A stretch of DNA of 64,000 nt, from positions 1,520,501 through 1,584,500 of the forward strand of contig JAWQEG010001395.1 of assembly GCA_033782935.1 (NCBI GenBank). Direction: 5' to 3'. The notes below the pieces were generated by a model. It saw nothing but the letters and a program-made list of their open reading frames with translations. It did not search any database and had not been told where the DNA came from. Source of the DNA: Petrolisthes cinctipes (lineage: Eukaryota; Arthropoda; Malacostraca; Decapoda; Porcellanidae). This document shows, piece after piece, positions 11,926-22,639 of the stretch. The number at the start of each line of letters is the position of its first letter. Within the stretch, counting starts at the first letter, position 1. A program made the translations under genes and the position numbers.

Positions 11926-12626
11926 ATTTGGTGATAATATAAATATAAAAGGGACAAGTCAACAAAATAACATTATATTAACTGGACCAAGTTGACATTT
12001 TATAATGAATAGGTACATACACAGTATCTAATAACTTTGCCTAGAAGGTCCAGACCACAGGTAATGCCAGTACATCGTGTTCACTTGCATGGTTGACCAT
12101 AAGGACTGCAAACATGGACCTTCTATATACATATTACATGTATGTAAACATGCTGTTGTACAGTAATTATCAAAGAGAAATACGTCTTGCCTCTATAGAA
12201 TTGTACTGCACCATACTCTTAGTTAATAATCATATCTATACATATACATCTACATAACATTCTAATATATAATACAGTGATGGAAGAAATAGGGAGGGCC
12301 ACGAGTGATGAGGGAGGCGAGGAGCTAGGGGGAAAAGAGGAGGAGGGAGGGGTGAGAAGGGGGGGATGTAGTTGTGGTTAGGAATGGATTGGGAGGGTGT
12401 TGGGGGGGCCACACTTTCCTTCGAATGCGTCAATATGACTGGGCAGCTTTGTGCTATTTTTCACGAGTAAACTCCTCGCATAACACATATAGGAATATGG
12501 TATGTCAGCCATAAATTACGCCCGGGTGTTAAAGATAGTGTGTTGAAATATTATATTGATACAACGATTCGTTTAGGAGATATTTGCGAAAAACAGCGTC
12601 TGTCCGGCGCTGAAACGGATAGTAGG
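10923..12626. mobile_element. Non-autonomous DNA element with about 170-bp TIRs
   Basis: Bases 10923-11092 are the near-perfect reverse complement of 12455-12626, starting CCTACTAT at each outer end and including the shared block CACCCGGGCGTAATTTATGG. The 1.36-kb interior has no transposase-like frame. It contains a (TA)n run at 11867-11922 and a G-rich stretch at 12290-12410. No target-site duplication was resolved. It is most simply a non-autonomous terminal-inverted-repeat transposon. Confidence 0.7.
11867..11922. repeat. (TA)n microsatellite
   Basis: About 56 bases of alternating TA inside the TIR element. Confidence 0.95.
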
Positions 12627-13155
12627 CACAGGCCTTATCGACAATGGCAGCTCTACAGTCCGGGCCTTTCTCCCACAAACAGAGTTCACCACTGTTTGCC
12701 TCCTTAATTGCTGCTAAATGCAGCGATACGGAGTTCACCACTGTTTGCTTCTTTAAAGCCTGGCTCTAGTAACCAGAGTATCCAGGTTCGACTCTCGGGT
12801 GGGGTTCTTCTCATTGAGCTGTAGTAGGATGATACAGATTGTCGTAGCTGGTGAAGCATGTGTAAGGTTGTGAAGGTTGGTGAGTGACGAAGGCTGTGGT
12901 ATGAGATAGTATGTGATGAATGTGATGGTATTTGATGAAGGCTTTAATAAATGACTACCGTTGAGGTACGTGATGAAAGTTAATACAGCTGGTTAATGAT
13001 GAGATGGGGTAGGATACTCGTAGACAGTAAATATTAAAGGTTGAAGTAGACCTGGTATGTGTTGTGAGCTGTTAAGAAGGATAATAGTTGGGTAGGTGGT
13101 GAAGTTCAAAATAGTGCTGAAAATATGAGTGGGTGACAAAACCTCTTGATCTCAC
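12627..13155. other. Intron 3' of receptor exon 6; no gene seen
   Basis: Non-coding DNA following the GT donor of the last recognised receptor exon (minus strand). An 18-base block GAGTTCACCACTGTTTGC occurs twice about 48 bases apart near 12683 and 12731. Confidence 0.5.
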
Positions 13156-13273
13156 CTATCATGGCATAGGTGCCATCAGCCACTTTTTCAAAAAAAGGCC
13201 ACGTTGCATAGTAGATGTGGTCCACAGTCTTAAACCTCTCCCGAATGATGCTAAAAGCGTCTGTGTCCGGACT
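13156..13273 (-). CDS. Ionotropic receptor, exon 6 of those seen (S2 lobe)
   Basis: 118 nt: 39 codons plus one base. Acceptor ATTTCAG precedes AGT CCG; donor GTGAGA follows the G that starts the next codon (phase 0 in, phase 1 out). The peptide includes DAFSIIRERFK, DHIYYATWPFFEKV and ADGTYAMI, matching the S2 part of the ligand-binding domain of ionotropic receptors, where KV.DG.YA.I precedes the acidic ligand-contact residue. Phase matches the previous exon at 21843. The next exon, which should complete a Gly codon and carry the S2 end and M4, was not found in the remaining 13 kb. Confidence 0.85.
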
Positions 13274-13491
13274 CTGAAATGTTATATCCACAACACAGGA
13301 TCATTATGATGATTTATAAGCATGCATCCACATTATGTTTATTAATATCTTTAAATAGTGTACAGTACACTCTCAATCCTAAATCTCTGACACACCTCAG
13401 TGGCAGGGAGTATGGGCTCAGGGGTCTTTCTAGATGAAGTATTAAGAGAGGCAAGGTACAGTTGCCTCCAATACTAACGAGAACAGAGTCC

Positions 13492-13637
13492 GGTGGGTTT
13501 GGCGAAATTCCAAATGGACAATTATACATACATATCGTCCTTATGGTGGATGCTTTACCAGGGATGAGTTCTGTCCATCCATTTACTATTGCAACGAATA
13601 AATAAACGGAGTGGTGCCACATTTCGCCAAACCCACC
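13492..13637. mobile_element. Short MITE with 17-bp TIRs
   Basis: GGTGGGTTTGGCGAAAT at 13492 is exactly inverted at 13621-13637. The 146-bp unit has no coding content and lies in the intron just before receptor exon 6. A long minus-strand frame across it is incidental. Confidence 0.7.
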
Positions 13638-14520
13638 CAAAGCTGGGCTCGTTACTAGTGGAGGCAGCTATACAAACACACAGCTTTCTAAGCAGGTGAG
13701 GTTCGAAGACCCTTGATTCAATGAGTGGGTAATATAACCGTTGTTGACTAGCTGTCTTTCAATGATTATATCATTATAAAAAGAATGTTTTTATTGTATC
13801 CTCCATAACTTGATTTCCACAGTAAGGATTACATATTTATCTCCATAACAAATATGGAAAGTTGTAAGTTATTAAAGAAGCCTTCTCTTTGCTAGTAATT
13901 TAAGACTTGCCTCTATCACCATCTGAGAACAATACTACTATGCTACCCAGCCCCTTATCATACAAACTATGGTGTGAAAGAAGTGAAAGAAACACAATTT
14001 AGAGAGTATTTTGATTAATGCAGTCACAGTTTACACAAGTATAGAAATATATTATGACATTCCCTTATCTTCGGTATTTCTAAACACGAATTCAAACAAA
14101 TTCAAGATAACGAATATAATACAGATGAAAACATCATAAAACTCTAAGATGCCACCTGACTACGGTGTGGACTGTTCTCCTGTGGGGGTAATTTTGCGAA
14201 TATTAAAGACTAATGCATATATTATCGTATGCCAGTATGCATAAATAATAATATTATATAGTGCAAGAAATAATTGATTTTGAACACAAGGACAATTTTA
14301 CATTTCCCACAGGCACTTTACGGTCACCGATCTATTATTAGCCTGCCTGACAAAAATAAGTTTTATTCTTGTCTGCCGGTCAGTTTTTTTTTTTTTCAAC
14401 AAAGTATGAACATATATTTGTTAGCTATACATATCCGTAAATGTAAATGTTAACAGTCGCAGTTATCTTCCCTTACTGTATTTTTTTTTTTTTTTTTTTT
14501 TATTTATCTCGGTGAAGTTT
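13638..14520. other. No gene seen; poly-T tracts
   Basis: AT-rich intron DNA with homopolymer T runs at about 14387-14396 and 14480-14500. No supported feature. Confidence 0.5.
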
Positions 14521-14777
14521 CAAGTATATAATCATATAAATTCGAGTTGTATGTATGTTTCTATGTAAATATGTTTATACAAGGACCACGCGAAACTACA
14601 GATATCTCCGGATTGGGCAAGCAAAGGGGCATATTTCGGGCATATCTTCACTATCACCACTCAAATAATGCGCATAATATCATTAATACATGAGATGTGA
14701 GAAGTGGGGGTAATGGTGGTGGGTAGTGAAGATGTGTGAAGTGGGGATAATGGTGGTGGGTAGTGAAGATGTGTGAA
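14521..14777. repeat. Repeat head plus short 37-bp minisatellite array
   Basis: A 165-base head (AAATTCGAGTTGTATG... CACGCGAAACTAC...) is followed by about three units of a 37-bp repeat of the form GAAGTGGGGATAATGGTGG. A related head occurs at 16640-16935, again followed by the same repeat. This indicates a transposable element that carries a minisatellite. Confidence 0.65.
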
Positions 14778-15167
14778 GTGGTGTTGGGACTACCCGAAGA
14801 AGTTACTGCAGCAACTGACGACGAACCAGAACATTGAAAAACGATTGGAATAAGAGGAAGTTAGAGATAAATGGAGGAGGAAGACGACAAACACGGAGAA
14901 GTGGTGTACGAGGCGAGGAAGACGAGATAAGGTACACGGAAGGAATATGGGTCTTATCGATACGATCTATAAACATGACCATATGTAAAACCATTAGTAG
15001 ATATAACTTATGTATAAGCCAAGGGTTATTCACGAGGTAGTGAATGACGAGTGAAGAAAGTGAAGAATCATTCACGGAGGACAGGGCGGGGCTCAAGAAG
15101 GACAGTTGTGTGTGTTATATGTAAGTTTGTATGTAGCCTAGTACATGACCATATGTAACCTAGGGGA

Positions 15168-15174
15168 TTATAAG
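15168..15174 (+). promoter_or_regulatory. TATA-like box of the solo LTR
   Basis: TTATAAG followed by GC-rich sequence, placed about 390 bases into the LTR, where a U3/R promoter would be expected. Function is inferred. Confidence 0.4.
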
Positions 15175-15622
15175 GCGGGAAGCGAGCCGGCAGTAGCAGA
15201 GAAGCTTCCAGCCGTTCGTTGTGTGAACTTGTTAATCTTGGGGCCAGACTGAAGGAAGTCAACCATGGGCATCTGTTGGTATATCGTGAGTAGAATATTG
15301 TGATTTATCCGTATGGAATAGTATGTCGGTCTGAGCCTATGTATTTGTGAAGTATTAAGAGTAAGATTATTGTGTATTATTGACTTTACGTGTATGTGTA
15401 GATTGCTGAGTTCAGTGAAGTAAGAACCAGCGAGTGGATAGAAATTGTTTAAGGAAACTATATTAATGGTGTGTGTATTTGTGTGTGTTAACCTCAGTTA
15501 AGGAGACGAGTTACTTTTGTTGAGGATTCTAGTTATCCTTCACTAGGCTGTGTCAGTACATAAGACCTGGAGAAGTGAATAGATTACCTTGCAGTAAGAT
15601 ACACATTTGGAGGAATAGGCCA

Positions 15623-15628
15623 AATAAA
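15623..15628 (+). terminator. AATAAA polyadenylation signal of the solo LTR
   Basis: AATAAA about 450 bases after the TATA-like box and about 130 bases before the LTR end, consistent with R/U5 polyadenylation. Function is inferred. Confidence 0.4.
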
Positions 15629-15760
15629 TATTCTGTTTAGTTTATTAACAGGTGTTTTATTTCCGTTACTCATCCCTGGCACCTTCTCCTCTGGAGAGTT
15701 TCTATTGTGCCTTCTGCGTTTATGGGAATTCCTTCCCGTAACCGTAGTGGGAGCACAACA

Positions 15761-16620
15761 GTGGGGATAATGGTGGTGGGTAGTGAAGATGTGTGAAGTG
15801 GGGATAATGGTGGTGGGTAGTGAAGATGTGTGAAGTGGGGATAATAGTGGTGGGTAGTGAAGATGTGAGAAGTGGGGGTAATGGTGGTGGGTAGTGAAGA
15901 TGTGAGAAGTGGGGGTAATGGTGATGGGTAGTGAAAATGTGTGAAGTGGGGATAATGGTGGTGGGTAGTGAAGATGTGAGAAGTGGGGATAATGGTGGTG
16001 GGTAACAAAATACGTGAAGTGAGGATAATGGTGGTAAGTATGGGGTTGTAAAGATGTATCATAAGTAGTGTGTAGTGAAGATGTGAGAAGTGGAGGAAAA
16101 GGCGGCTTCACACGGGGCAATACGCGGCTGGTTTTGCTACCCGCTAGTTTCCAGACAGCCCTGTCCCGTGTGAAGCCGCCTTAATGGTGATGTCTAGTGG
16201 GTAGTGAAGAAATGGGAAGTGGGGCTAATGGTGGTAAGTGGGTGATAGCAAATATACTTGAAGTGGGGGTAATGGTGATGTGTAGTGGGTAGTGAAGATA
16301 TGTGAAGTGGGGTAATGATGGTAAGTGGGGAGTACTAAAGATGTGTGAAGTGGGGATAATAATGGTAAGTTGGGGGTAGAAAAGTTGTGAGAGGTGGAAG
16401 TAAAGGTGGTAAATGGGGGGTAGTAAAGAAGTGTAAAGTTAGGGTAATGGTTGTAAGAGGGCTGGTATAAAGATGTGTGAAGTTGAGGTAATTATGAATT
16501 GTACAGGGTAGCTAAGTTGTGTGAAGTTGGGGTAATAGTGATGCATAATGGGTAGGGAAGATATGTGAAGGGGGAGTAATGGTGATGTGTAGTGGATAGT
16601 GAAGATGTTGGGGAGATGTT
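15761..16620. repeat. 37-bp minisatellite array
   Basis: Head-to-tail units of about 37 bases (GTGAAGTGGGGATAATGG then TGGTGGGTAGTGAAGATGT). They are very regular at 15761-16015 and increasingly degenerate to about 16620. Long minus-strand frames (YHHYPHFTHL repeats) are translations of this array and are not proteins. A MITE interrupts it at 16099-16182. Confidence 0.9.
16099..16182. mobile_element. 84-bp MITE with AAGGCGGCTTCACACGGG TIRs
   Basis: The 18-base end AAGGCGGCTTCACACGGG is inverted at the right border. The interior is only about 50 bases. It splits a minisatellite unit, so it inserted after the array formed. Confidence 0.7.
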
Positions 16621-16639
16621 GGTGTGGGTCCAGTTTCTT

Positions 16640-17095
16640 TACATCATCTTATAAAGTATATATATATAGAAATTCGAATTGTATGTTTATATGATTATAT
16701 ATACCGGTATATATATAAATTGTACACACACCACGCGTAAAGTAATCGTCGCATGGCAAATCTAAAGCCATTCTCGAAATCTGCATGCAGAGAGGAAAGC
16801 TTCTGGCATATTTCTGGTATATTTTCACTATCCAGTACTCGGATATCGCGTAGGCTATTTATTATTTGGGTGGGAGAGGGTATTTCCAGGTTACCCAATA
16901 CAATAATTAATGGATGGGCAAGAGTAACTCCAGGTTAATGGTGGTGATGTGTGAAGTGGTGGTAATGTTAATTTGGGTGTTATAAAGACGTATCAATTGG
17001 GGTTATTGGTGATGTATAGTTGGTAGTGAGAATGTATAAGGTGGGTTAATGGTGATAAGTGCTGAGTAGTAAAGATGCGTGAAGTGGTAATTGTT
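16640..17095. repeat. Second repeat head with degenerate minisatellite
   Basis: The segment from 16655 (AAATTCGAATTGTATG), through the CACGCG block near 16732 and GGCATATTTCTGG near 16804, matches the head at 14521-14690. Degenerate GTGAAGTGGTGGTAATG units follow to about 17095. Confidence 0.55.
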
Positions 17096-17124
17096 GTTGT
17101 CGTTGTTGATATATATATATATAT

Positions 17125-17500
17125 GCAGAAACCTCACTTCACCGTGGGCATGTGATGTGAGGTTTCTTTTAGCTCCACCCCCAGGTGGCCTATGTGTATA
17201 TATACTCCGACTATCAGTTGAACAGTTGGTCAAGTTCCCGCCAAGCTCCTGGCGACTGCTGTGCATCCCATATTTCTGCCGACAACTCCACCAACATTTT
17301 GCTACAATGCCATTCACAATTTCTAATGTGGAGTATGCAGATATAGTATTCATCTATGGGTTGTGCAATGGCAATGCTGAAGTATCGTCAAGAGAATACA
17401 GACAGATATATCCAAACAGGAGGAGTCCAGATGCAAAAGTATTCTACCACGTCTTCCAGCATCTCCGTGACACACGCACACACACACACCACCTCAAGGG
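17125..17500 (+). pseudogene. DUF4817-like transposon-associated fragment
   Basis: From 17306 the frame reads MPFTISNVEYADIVFIYG, then NRRSPDAKVFYHVFQHLRDT. This matches the helix-turn-helix-like DUF4817 N-terminal module common in arthropod transposon proteins. It ends in a (CA)n run and poly-A without a transposase catalytic domain. A short hairpin (AGAAACCTCAC inverted) at about 17125-17168 lies upstream. No binding target can be named. Confidence 0.55.
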
Positions 17501-17867
17501 TGGTGTAAAAAAAAAACAAAGATAAATTGTCAAAACCAAAGATAAATTGCTTTGTGGTAACTGATGCAAGTAATGTTAGAGTGGTGTAGCAGGTACACAG
17601 TCTGCCGTACCAGTACCTTGGTGCCTCACAGCCTCAGTGACCTTGGTGCCTTGCTTCGCTCCACACGTATTGTGACCATTTATTTCTCCATTAAATTCAC
17701 GTGCATACTAAGCTTACACGACTGTAATTAAAGTGACAAACATCTGCAGAAAAATTACTTACCTAACGATTATTATGGGGGAAATTCTGTGTTGGTAAAT
17801 CTGGAGCAACTGATTCCTCCAAACAATTCCGAGCAACAGAACACTATATATATATTTTTTTTTTCAT

Positions 17868-19354
17868 CTGGGGCCGGATACTCAAAGCGTGCAAAGGCGC
17901 CTTTTGTTCCGAAAGCGCCTTTCGATTGCGCATTTTCCCAAACGACGTATACTCAAAACTTTCCCTGGGCGCGGCCATATTGGAAATAATTGGTATTAGC
18001 GCCTTTGAGCAACGGCTGGGTCGGAGCAGCCGTATCGATGGAAAGGCGCCTTTTGATGAATAAAAACAACAATATGTCGGCGGTGAATGATAGGCTCAGA
18101 TAGCTCTTCACTCTTAATTAGATGTAATACTGCCTCAATACTTTGTTAAGAGAGTAATGGTTGCCATAGAATATAAATAATGAGTAGCAAGTTATGATAG
18201 AAGAAAGAAAATTAATTATATGTGGACTCGTGGAGGTATATATGGTACATTGATGATAACCAATTCTTATAGCTTCCCACTCGTTGCAGTTCACGTCATG
18301 TAACTAATTTAACTTCATGCCTATTTGAACAATGTGTATTTTGATATAATACCGGATATATATGTATATTTGTTTGATCCTGCCCCTTTACAATAAATCT
18401 TTGCCGCCCCTGTATATTATATGTCTTATGTAATAACCAAAACTTTTGTAAGGATTTGCGCTAGTGATTGTGGCTTCGTGAGAATATTATGTATATTATA
18501 GCCAAAATAAGGTAATAATGGCTATATCAGTGAACCCTTAAAAATAATTATGTAACCGATAATTATGTAGTGTAAAATATCAAAACAATTTGATTCTTGT
18601 GGAGTTAGTCACTGTCGCAGACCTAACCAAACAATAATACCAGCTGAAGTAGGTTAGGTAGGTCTATATTGGTAATGACGATTTTGATCTTGTAGCACTA
18701 AATAGTTTACTCATATGTATATTGGTTACATAATTATATCATATGGGGCAAATTAATGCAGCCATTAATACCCTATTATGGCTATATACGATTTATTGCA
18801 AAAAAAAAAATAATAATAATAATTTGGCCATCTCCGTGTAGCCTAACATATAGATTTTTTTTTTTTTTTTCGTGTGTATCATAACTCGATAACTACTTTA
18901 TTTTATATGAAAACCTTAGATACTTAATTAATAATATAACTAAACTCAATGTTAATCATCAAATTTATTAAGATGCTGAAATCATGGTATTTTTTCCTAA
19001 TCAATTATATATACTGTCTATATTTTTGTTGTTATGTCATTTGTCAAGTCATTAAATGTTTTTTTTTATTAATGTCTATTATCCGCTCAGACTGCTCTTC
19101 GAAATACTAGATTATGATTGGTTTACATTTCCTAAGCACACTTCGATAGGTCTGCTGTGATTGGCTGGAGTATCAAATTGCGCATTTTGAGGATTGGCGC
19201 AAAATCGCCGTAAGGCACACCAAAGGCGCAATTGAAATTTTTTGAGTATCGGAATCGCACCTTTCTGAAAGGCGCCTTCGACGCGCCGAATCAAAAGGCG
19301 CCTTCACTCGAATGGCGCCTTCAGTGAAGGCGCGTTTTGAGTATCCGGCCCCAG
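17868..19354. mobile_element. TIR element with CTGGGGCCGGATACTCAAA ends
   Basis: A 1,487-bp unit whose 19-base end CTGGGGCCGGATACTCAAA is inverted at 19354. Subterminal zones of about 120 and 200 bases at each end are rich in GGCGCC motifs, while the centre is plain AT-rich DNA with no transposase frame. No target duplication was recognised. It looks like a non-autonomous DNA transposon. Confidence 0.7.
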
Positions 19355-19401
19355 GTCCTGTTTCCCGGCATACTTTGGAGGAATCAAGGCACTCCAATGT
19401 A

Positions 19402-19733
19402 GGGGAAGTGGCCGAGTGGTTAGTGTTCTGGACTCACAACCTGGAGGTCGGGAGATCGATCCTCTCAGGTGAGGGCCTGAGAATATTTACACTTCCGATT
19501 TGAGTTTGAGGCACTAACTATAAGGCCACCGAACGTCGTAAAACACCCTCGCTGGTACCATAACAGCTGCAGTATTTGGGAATTACCCTCACTTCCCTCC
19601 CTCTTTGGCTGGGTACCAGTTCGGAAGTCGTGACGTGTGTGTGTGTGAGTAGCAGTTGACCTGGGCCACGGTAACGGGCTTGATGAAGCCTATGTCCAGT
19701 GTCGAAAGATATAAAAAAAAAAAAAAAAAAAAA
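19402..19733 (+). mobile_element. tRNA-derived SINE, copy 1 (longest)
   Basis: The head AGTGGCCGAGTGGTTAG is an A-box like that of tRNA-Leu/Ser, and GGGAGATCGATCC occupies the B-box position. The body follows (GTCGTAAAACACCCTCGC, then ACCTGGGCCACGGTAACGGG) and an A-run ends the element at about 19733. Two other copies in this window share the body. Confidence 0.8.
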
Positions 19734-19794
19734 TGTAACAAAAGTGAATTACCCCCTTAATAGAATAGTATAATTCAGAATGAGAACAAAGTAG

Positions 19795-20077
<283 letters not shown>

Positions 20078-20096
20078 TACTTGTCAATATGAATCA

Positions 20097-20100
<4 letters not shown>

Positions 20101-20142
<42 letters not shown>
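20101..20142. repeat. (TA)n microsatellite
   Basis: Alternating TA between the hairpin and SINE copy 2. Another TA run follows SINE copy 2 at about 20407-20448. Confidence 0.95.
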
Positions 20143-20145
<3 letters not shown>

Positions 20146-20404
20146 CGACACTGAACATAGGCTTCATGAAGCCCGTTACCATGACCCAGGTCAACTGCTG
20201 CTCACACACACACGTCACGACTTCCGAATTGGTACCCAGCCACAGGGGGAGAGAAGTGAGGGTTATTCCCAAATACTGCCGTTGTCATGGTACCAGCGAG
20301 AATGTTTTACGACGTTTGATGGCCTTATAGTAAGTGCCTGACTCAAGCTGGAAGGGTAAATATTCTCAGGCCCTCACCTGAGAGGATCGATCTCCCGACC
20401 TTTA

Positions 20405-20406
<2 letters not shown>
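20143..20406 (-). mobile_element. tRNA-derived SINE, copy 2 (5' truncated)
   Basis: Reverse complement of the SINE body of copy 1, from the B-box (reading GGGAGATCGATCC on the minus strand near 20398) to the 3' end at 20143. The A-box half is absent. It is bordered by (TA)n on both sides, which may have replaced its A-tail. Confidence 0.75.
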
Positions 20407-20449
<43 letters not shown>

Positions 20450-20450
<1 letters not shown>

Positions 20451-21065
20451 CAAGATCAGACCAGCAAAGCTTCCTCATTACTGGCAACGTCAACATTAAA
20501 AAAATTAGCTGATGACTTTACAAGGCCGAGTGGAGTTAAAAGTCGTCGCTGATGATTAAAGTCACTACGGGAATATTTTCCTTTTAATCATTAGGTTATG
20601 CTTCTTTATTGGAAGAAATTACAATTTGATTTTACTTCTTTCTTTCATAAAACTTGTTTTAATGATGATATCTGGTATGGTCTAGCCTCTAGGAGGAGTT
20701 AGGTTTGGACATTTTCCAAAATCTGGTGCACAATAACTGAAGTTGACCACCAGGCTAGTTCTAAATAGGTTTAAACCTACCCCAATACTGTGGGAAACTT
20801 CCCTGAAAGTTTGATGATGATATATGTGATATCTAGGAGAGGTTAGGTTCGGACATTTTCCAAAATCTTGGGCACCACCAGGCCAAAAAGCTTTCCAAAA
20901 TCAGGGGCAAGAAAAGTTCTTTGAAAATTGGAAGACTCGCTTCGCTCGCACATAAACAACATAATTAAGAACAATGAGGAAATCTGTAATTAAAGTGTGA
21001 ACCTTAACAATACATTCGGAACAAAATACACGATGATACATCCTTAGCCTCTGCTAGCAGGTATT
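20450..21065. other. No gene seen; imperfect tandem duplication
   Basis: Two related segments near 20690-20730 and 20830-20870 share GGACATTTTCCAAAATCT. Otherwise I see nothing here. Confidence 0.4.
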
Positions 21066-21345
21066 AGAGGTCGGGAGATCGATCCTCTCAGGTGAGGGCC
21101 TGAGATTATTTAGTCTTCCGATTTGAGTTTAAGGCACTAACTATAAGGCCACTGAACGTCGTAAAACACCCTCGCTGGTACCATAACAGCTGCAGTATTT
21201 GGGAATAACCCTCACTTCCCTCCCTCTGTGGCTAGATACCAGTTCGGAAGTCGTGGCGTGTGTGTGAGCAGCAGTTGACCTGGGCCACGGTAAAGGCCTT
21301 GATTAAGCCTATGTCCAGTGTCGGATAAAAAAAAAAAAAAAAAAA
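21066..21345 (+). mobile_element. tRNA-derived SINE, copy 3 (5' truncated)
   Basis: Starts at the same B-box position as copy 2 (GAGGTCGGGAGATCGATCC), carries the same body and ends in an A-run at about 21327-21345. Confidence 0.75.
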
Positions 21346-21842
21346 TGGATTTACACGCAACGAGCAGGTATGAATTACAGGTGATTTATATGCAGCAAAC
21401 AGTTATGAATCACAGGTATTCATTACGCAGTGAACTACCACAGGAAGAATAACGTATGCATAAACAATGTGAAATGGATTTTTTGGTCTGTCTTTGATAT
21501 ATCAAACTTTTAAATATTTATTTTATAAATGGGCAATTCGTTACAAAAAATAGCCAAAAATAGCAGCATGATTTAAAATAAACACTGACAGACAAGCATC
21601 ATAATGAAATATCATATTGTCATGGGAGTATTGTATATAACCACCTGAAATTTTATTCTCTCCTATGCTGGTCCAGAACTATATTATAAACAAAGACCTG
21701 CGTTGTTGCCAAAACATAATCTTGGGTATGAACTAAAGTGTTGAACTCTACCGCTGAGCCACGATGGGTGCCAGACAGCTAAATATCGTAGTAAAACAAC
21801 AACACCTAATTTGTATATAAGGTCATCAAATAGTCGACTTAC
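21346..21842. other. Receptor intron; no gene seen
   Basis: Intronic DNA between SINE copy 3 and the donor of receptor exon 5. No further feature is supported. Confidence 0.5.
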
Positions 21843-21933
21843 GAGAAGAGATTTGTAAGTGTTTGTTCCATCCTTGCCAATTGGCACAATTTTGCTGGCA
21901 GCCAAATCATCTATTGAATCGACTGGAAGTGAC
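21843..21933 (-). CDS. Ionotropic receptor, exon 5 (start of S2)
   Basis: 91 nt. Acceptor TTCCCTCAG, then one base completing the Lys codon begun in exon 4, then 30 codons, then donor GTAAGT (phase 2 in, 0 out). The peptide SLPVDSIDDLAASK is the conserved segment after M3 in ionotropic receptors (P.D...DL...). The following GKDGTNTYKSLL holds the Thr expected near the ligand pocket in S2. No stop codon. The 9.2-kb intron before it and the 8.6-kb intron after it are filled with mobile elements. Confidence 0.88.
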
Positions 21934-22600
21934 CTGAGGGAATAGACAACGAAAGTACAGGAGATTAAAACTTCCACATGGCCTGATGAGGTTCGGTGAA
22001 GACATACTGAGTGGCTTGATGATGAGATGGGAACCTGACGGGTTCTTACTGAAATTATGAAAACTGACTACAGAATACTAAGATGAGGACGACTTTGTGA
22101 AGACTTATTGAAAGAATGGGTAACCGGACTGATGCAGTGGTAGAGTCCTAACATTGTGCCAAGATGGCTCGGGATCAAAGCTCGTCACTGTACTGTATAC
22201 TTAACTAACCAGGTACGGAGGAATAGCGATTGGCTGTAACCTCAATACGGGCTATATTACTTATGTAATACTGTCCGAGTTGAATTAATTTCCATTTTAT
22301 TGATTGTTATGATGGTTCAGTTGATATTCGTATGTTCTCGATAGTGAACCTTGCAATGGTGTCTTCTATGATTTTTTTTTTCTCTTCTCCCATTCGCATG
22401 GGGTCCTAGAACAAATTCAAGTTGGTTGCCGGGATGGCAGCTTTAGGCAATTTTGGTAATTAGTATAAATCCAAAATGGCGACCAAAAGTGCCTTCAAAT
22501 CCCATCTTTTTTACGAATGCCCATGCTCTCTTAGAAGACCCAGGCTAACAGTGTTCACTCAGCTATTGATTTTGAGAGCATAATTCTCCGATGGGCAGCA
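21934..22600. other. Receptor intron; no gene seen
   Basis: Polypyrimidine acceptor tract of exon 5, then unremarkable intron DNA up to the transposon-type gene remnant. Confidence 0.5.
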
Positions 22601-22639
22601 GAGGCAAATGGAACTTAAACCATTGTTTGCTGATGAACT

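Larger units (their letters stand above)
14782..15760. mobile_element. Solo LTR inserted in minisatellite
   Basis: 979 bp beginning TGTTGGGACTACC and ending GGGAGCACAACA, so TGTTG/CAACA form the short terminal inverted repeat expected of an LTR. It is flanked on both sides by GTGG (14778-14781 and 15761-15764), a four-base target duplication. Removing it restores the 37-bp minisatellite phase. A TATA-like box and an AATAAA signal lie inside in U3-R order on the plus strand. No Pol or internal sequence is attached, so it is a recombination product. Family not determined: Gypsy fits a 4-bp duplication, though BEL/Pao cannot be excluded. Confidence 0.75.

Noticed and set aside
12750..12830. B-box-like GGTTCGACTCTCGGG
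   Set aside because: No A box at the right distance and no tail, so neither a tRNA nor a SINE could be supported.
13314..13640. 108-codon minus-strand frame next to receptor exon 6
   Set aside because: Covers a MITE and has no domain motif or splice-compatible link with exon 6.
15584..16120. Long minus-strand frames of 178 and 130 codons with YHHYPHFT repeats
   Set aside because: They are translations of the 37-bp minisatellite, which stays open because 37-mers rotate through the frames without stops.
15761..16620. Regular 37-bp repeats resembling a CRISPR array
   Set aside because: No unique spacers, no cas genes, and the surrounding gene structure is eukaryotic.
19404..19470. Possible tRNA-Leu/Ser gene
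   Set aside because: The same body recurs in three copies with A-runs; SINE.
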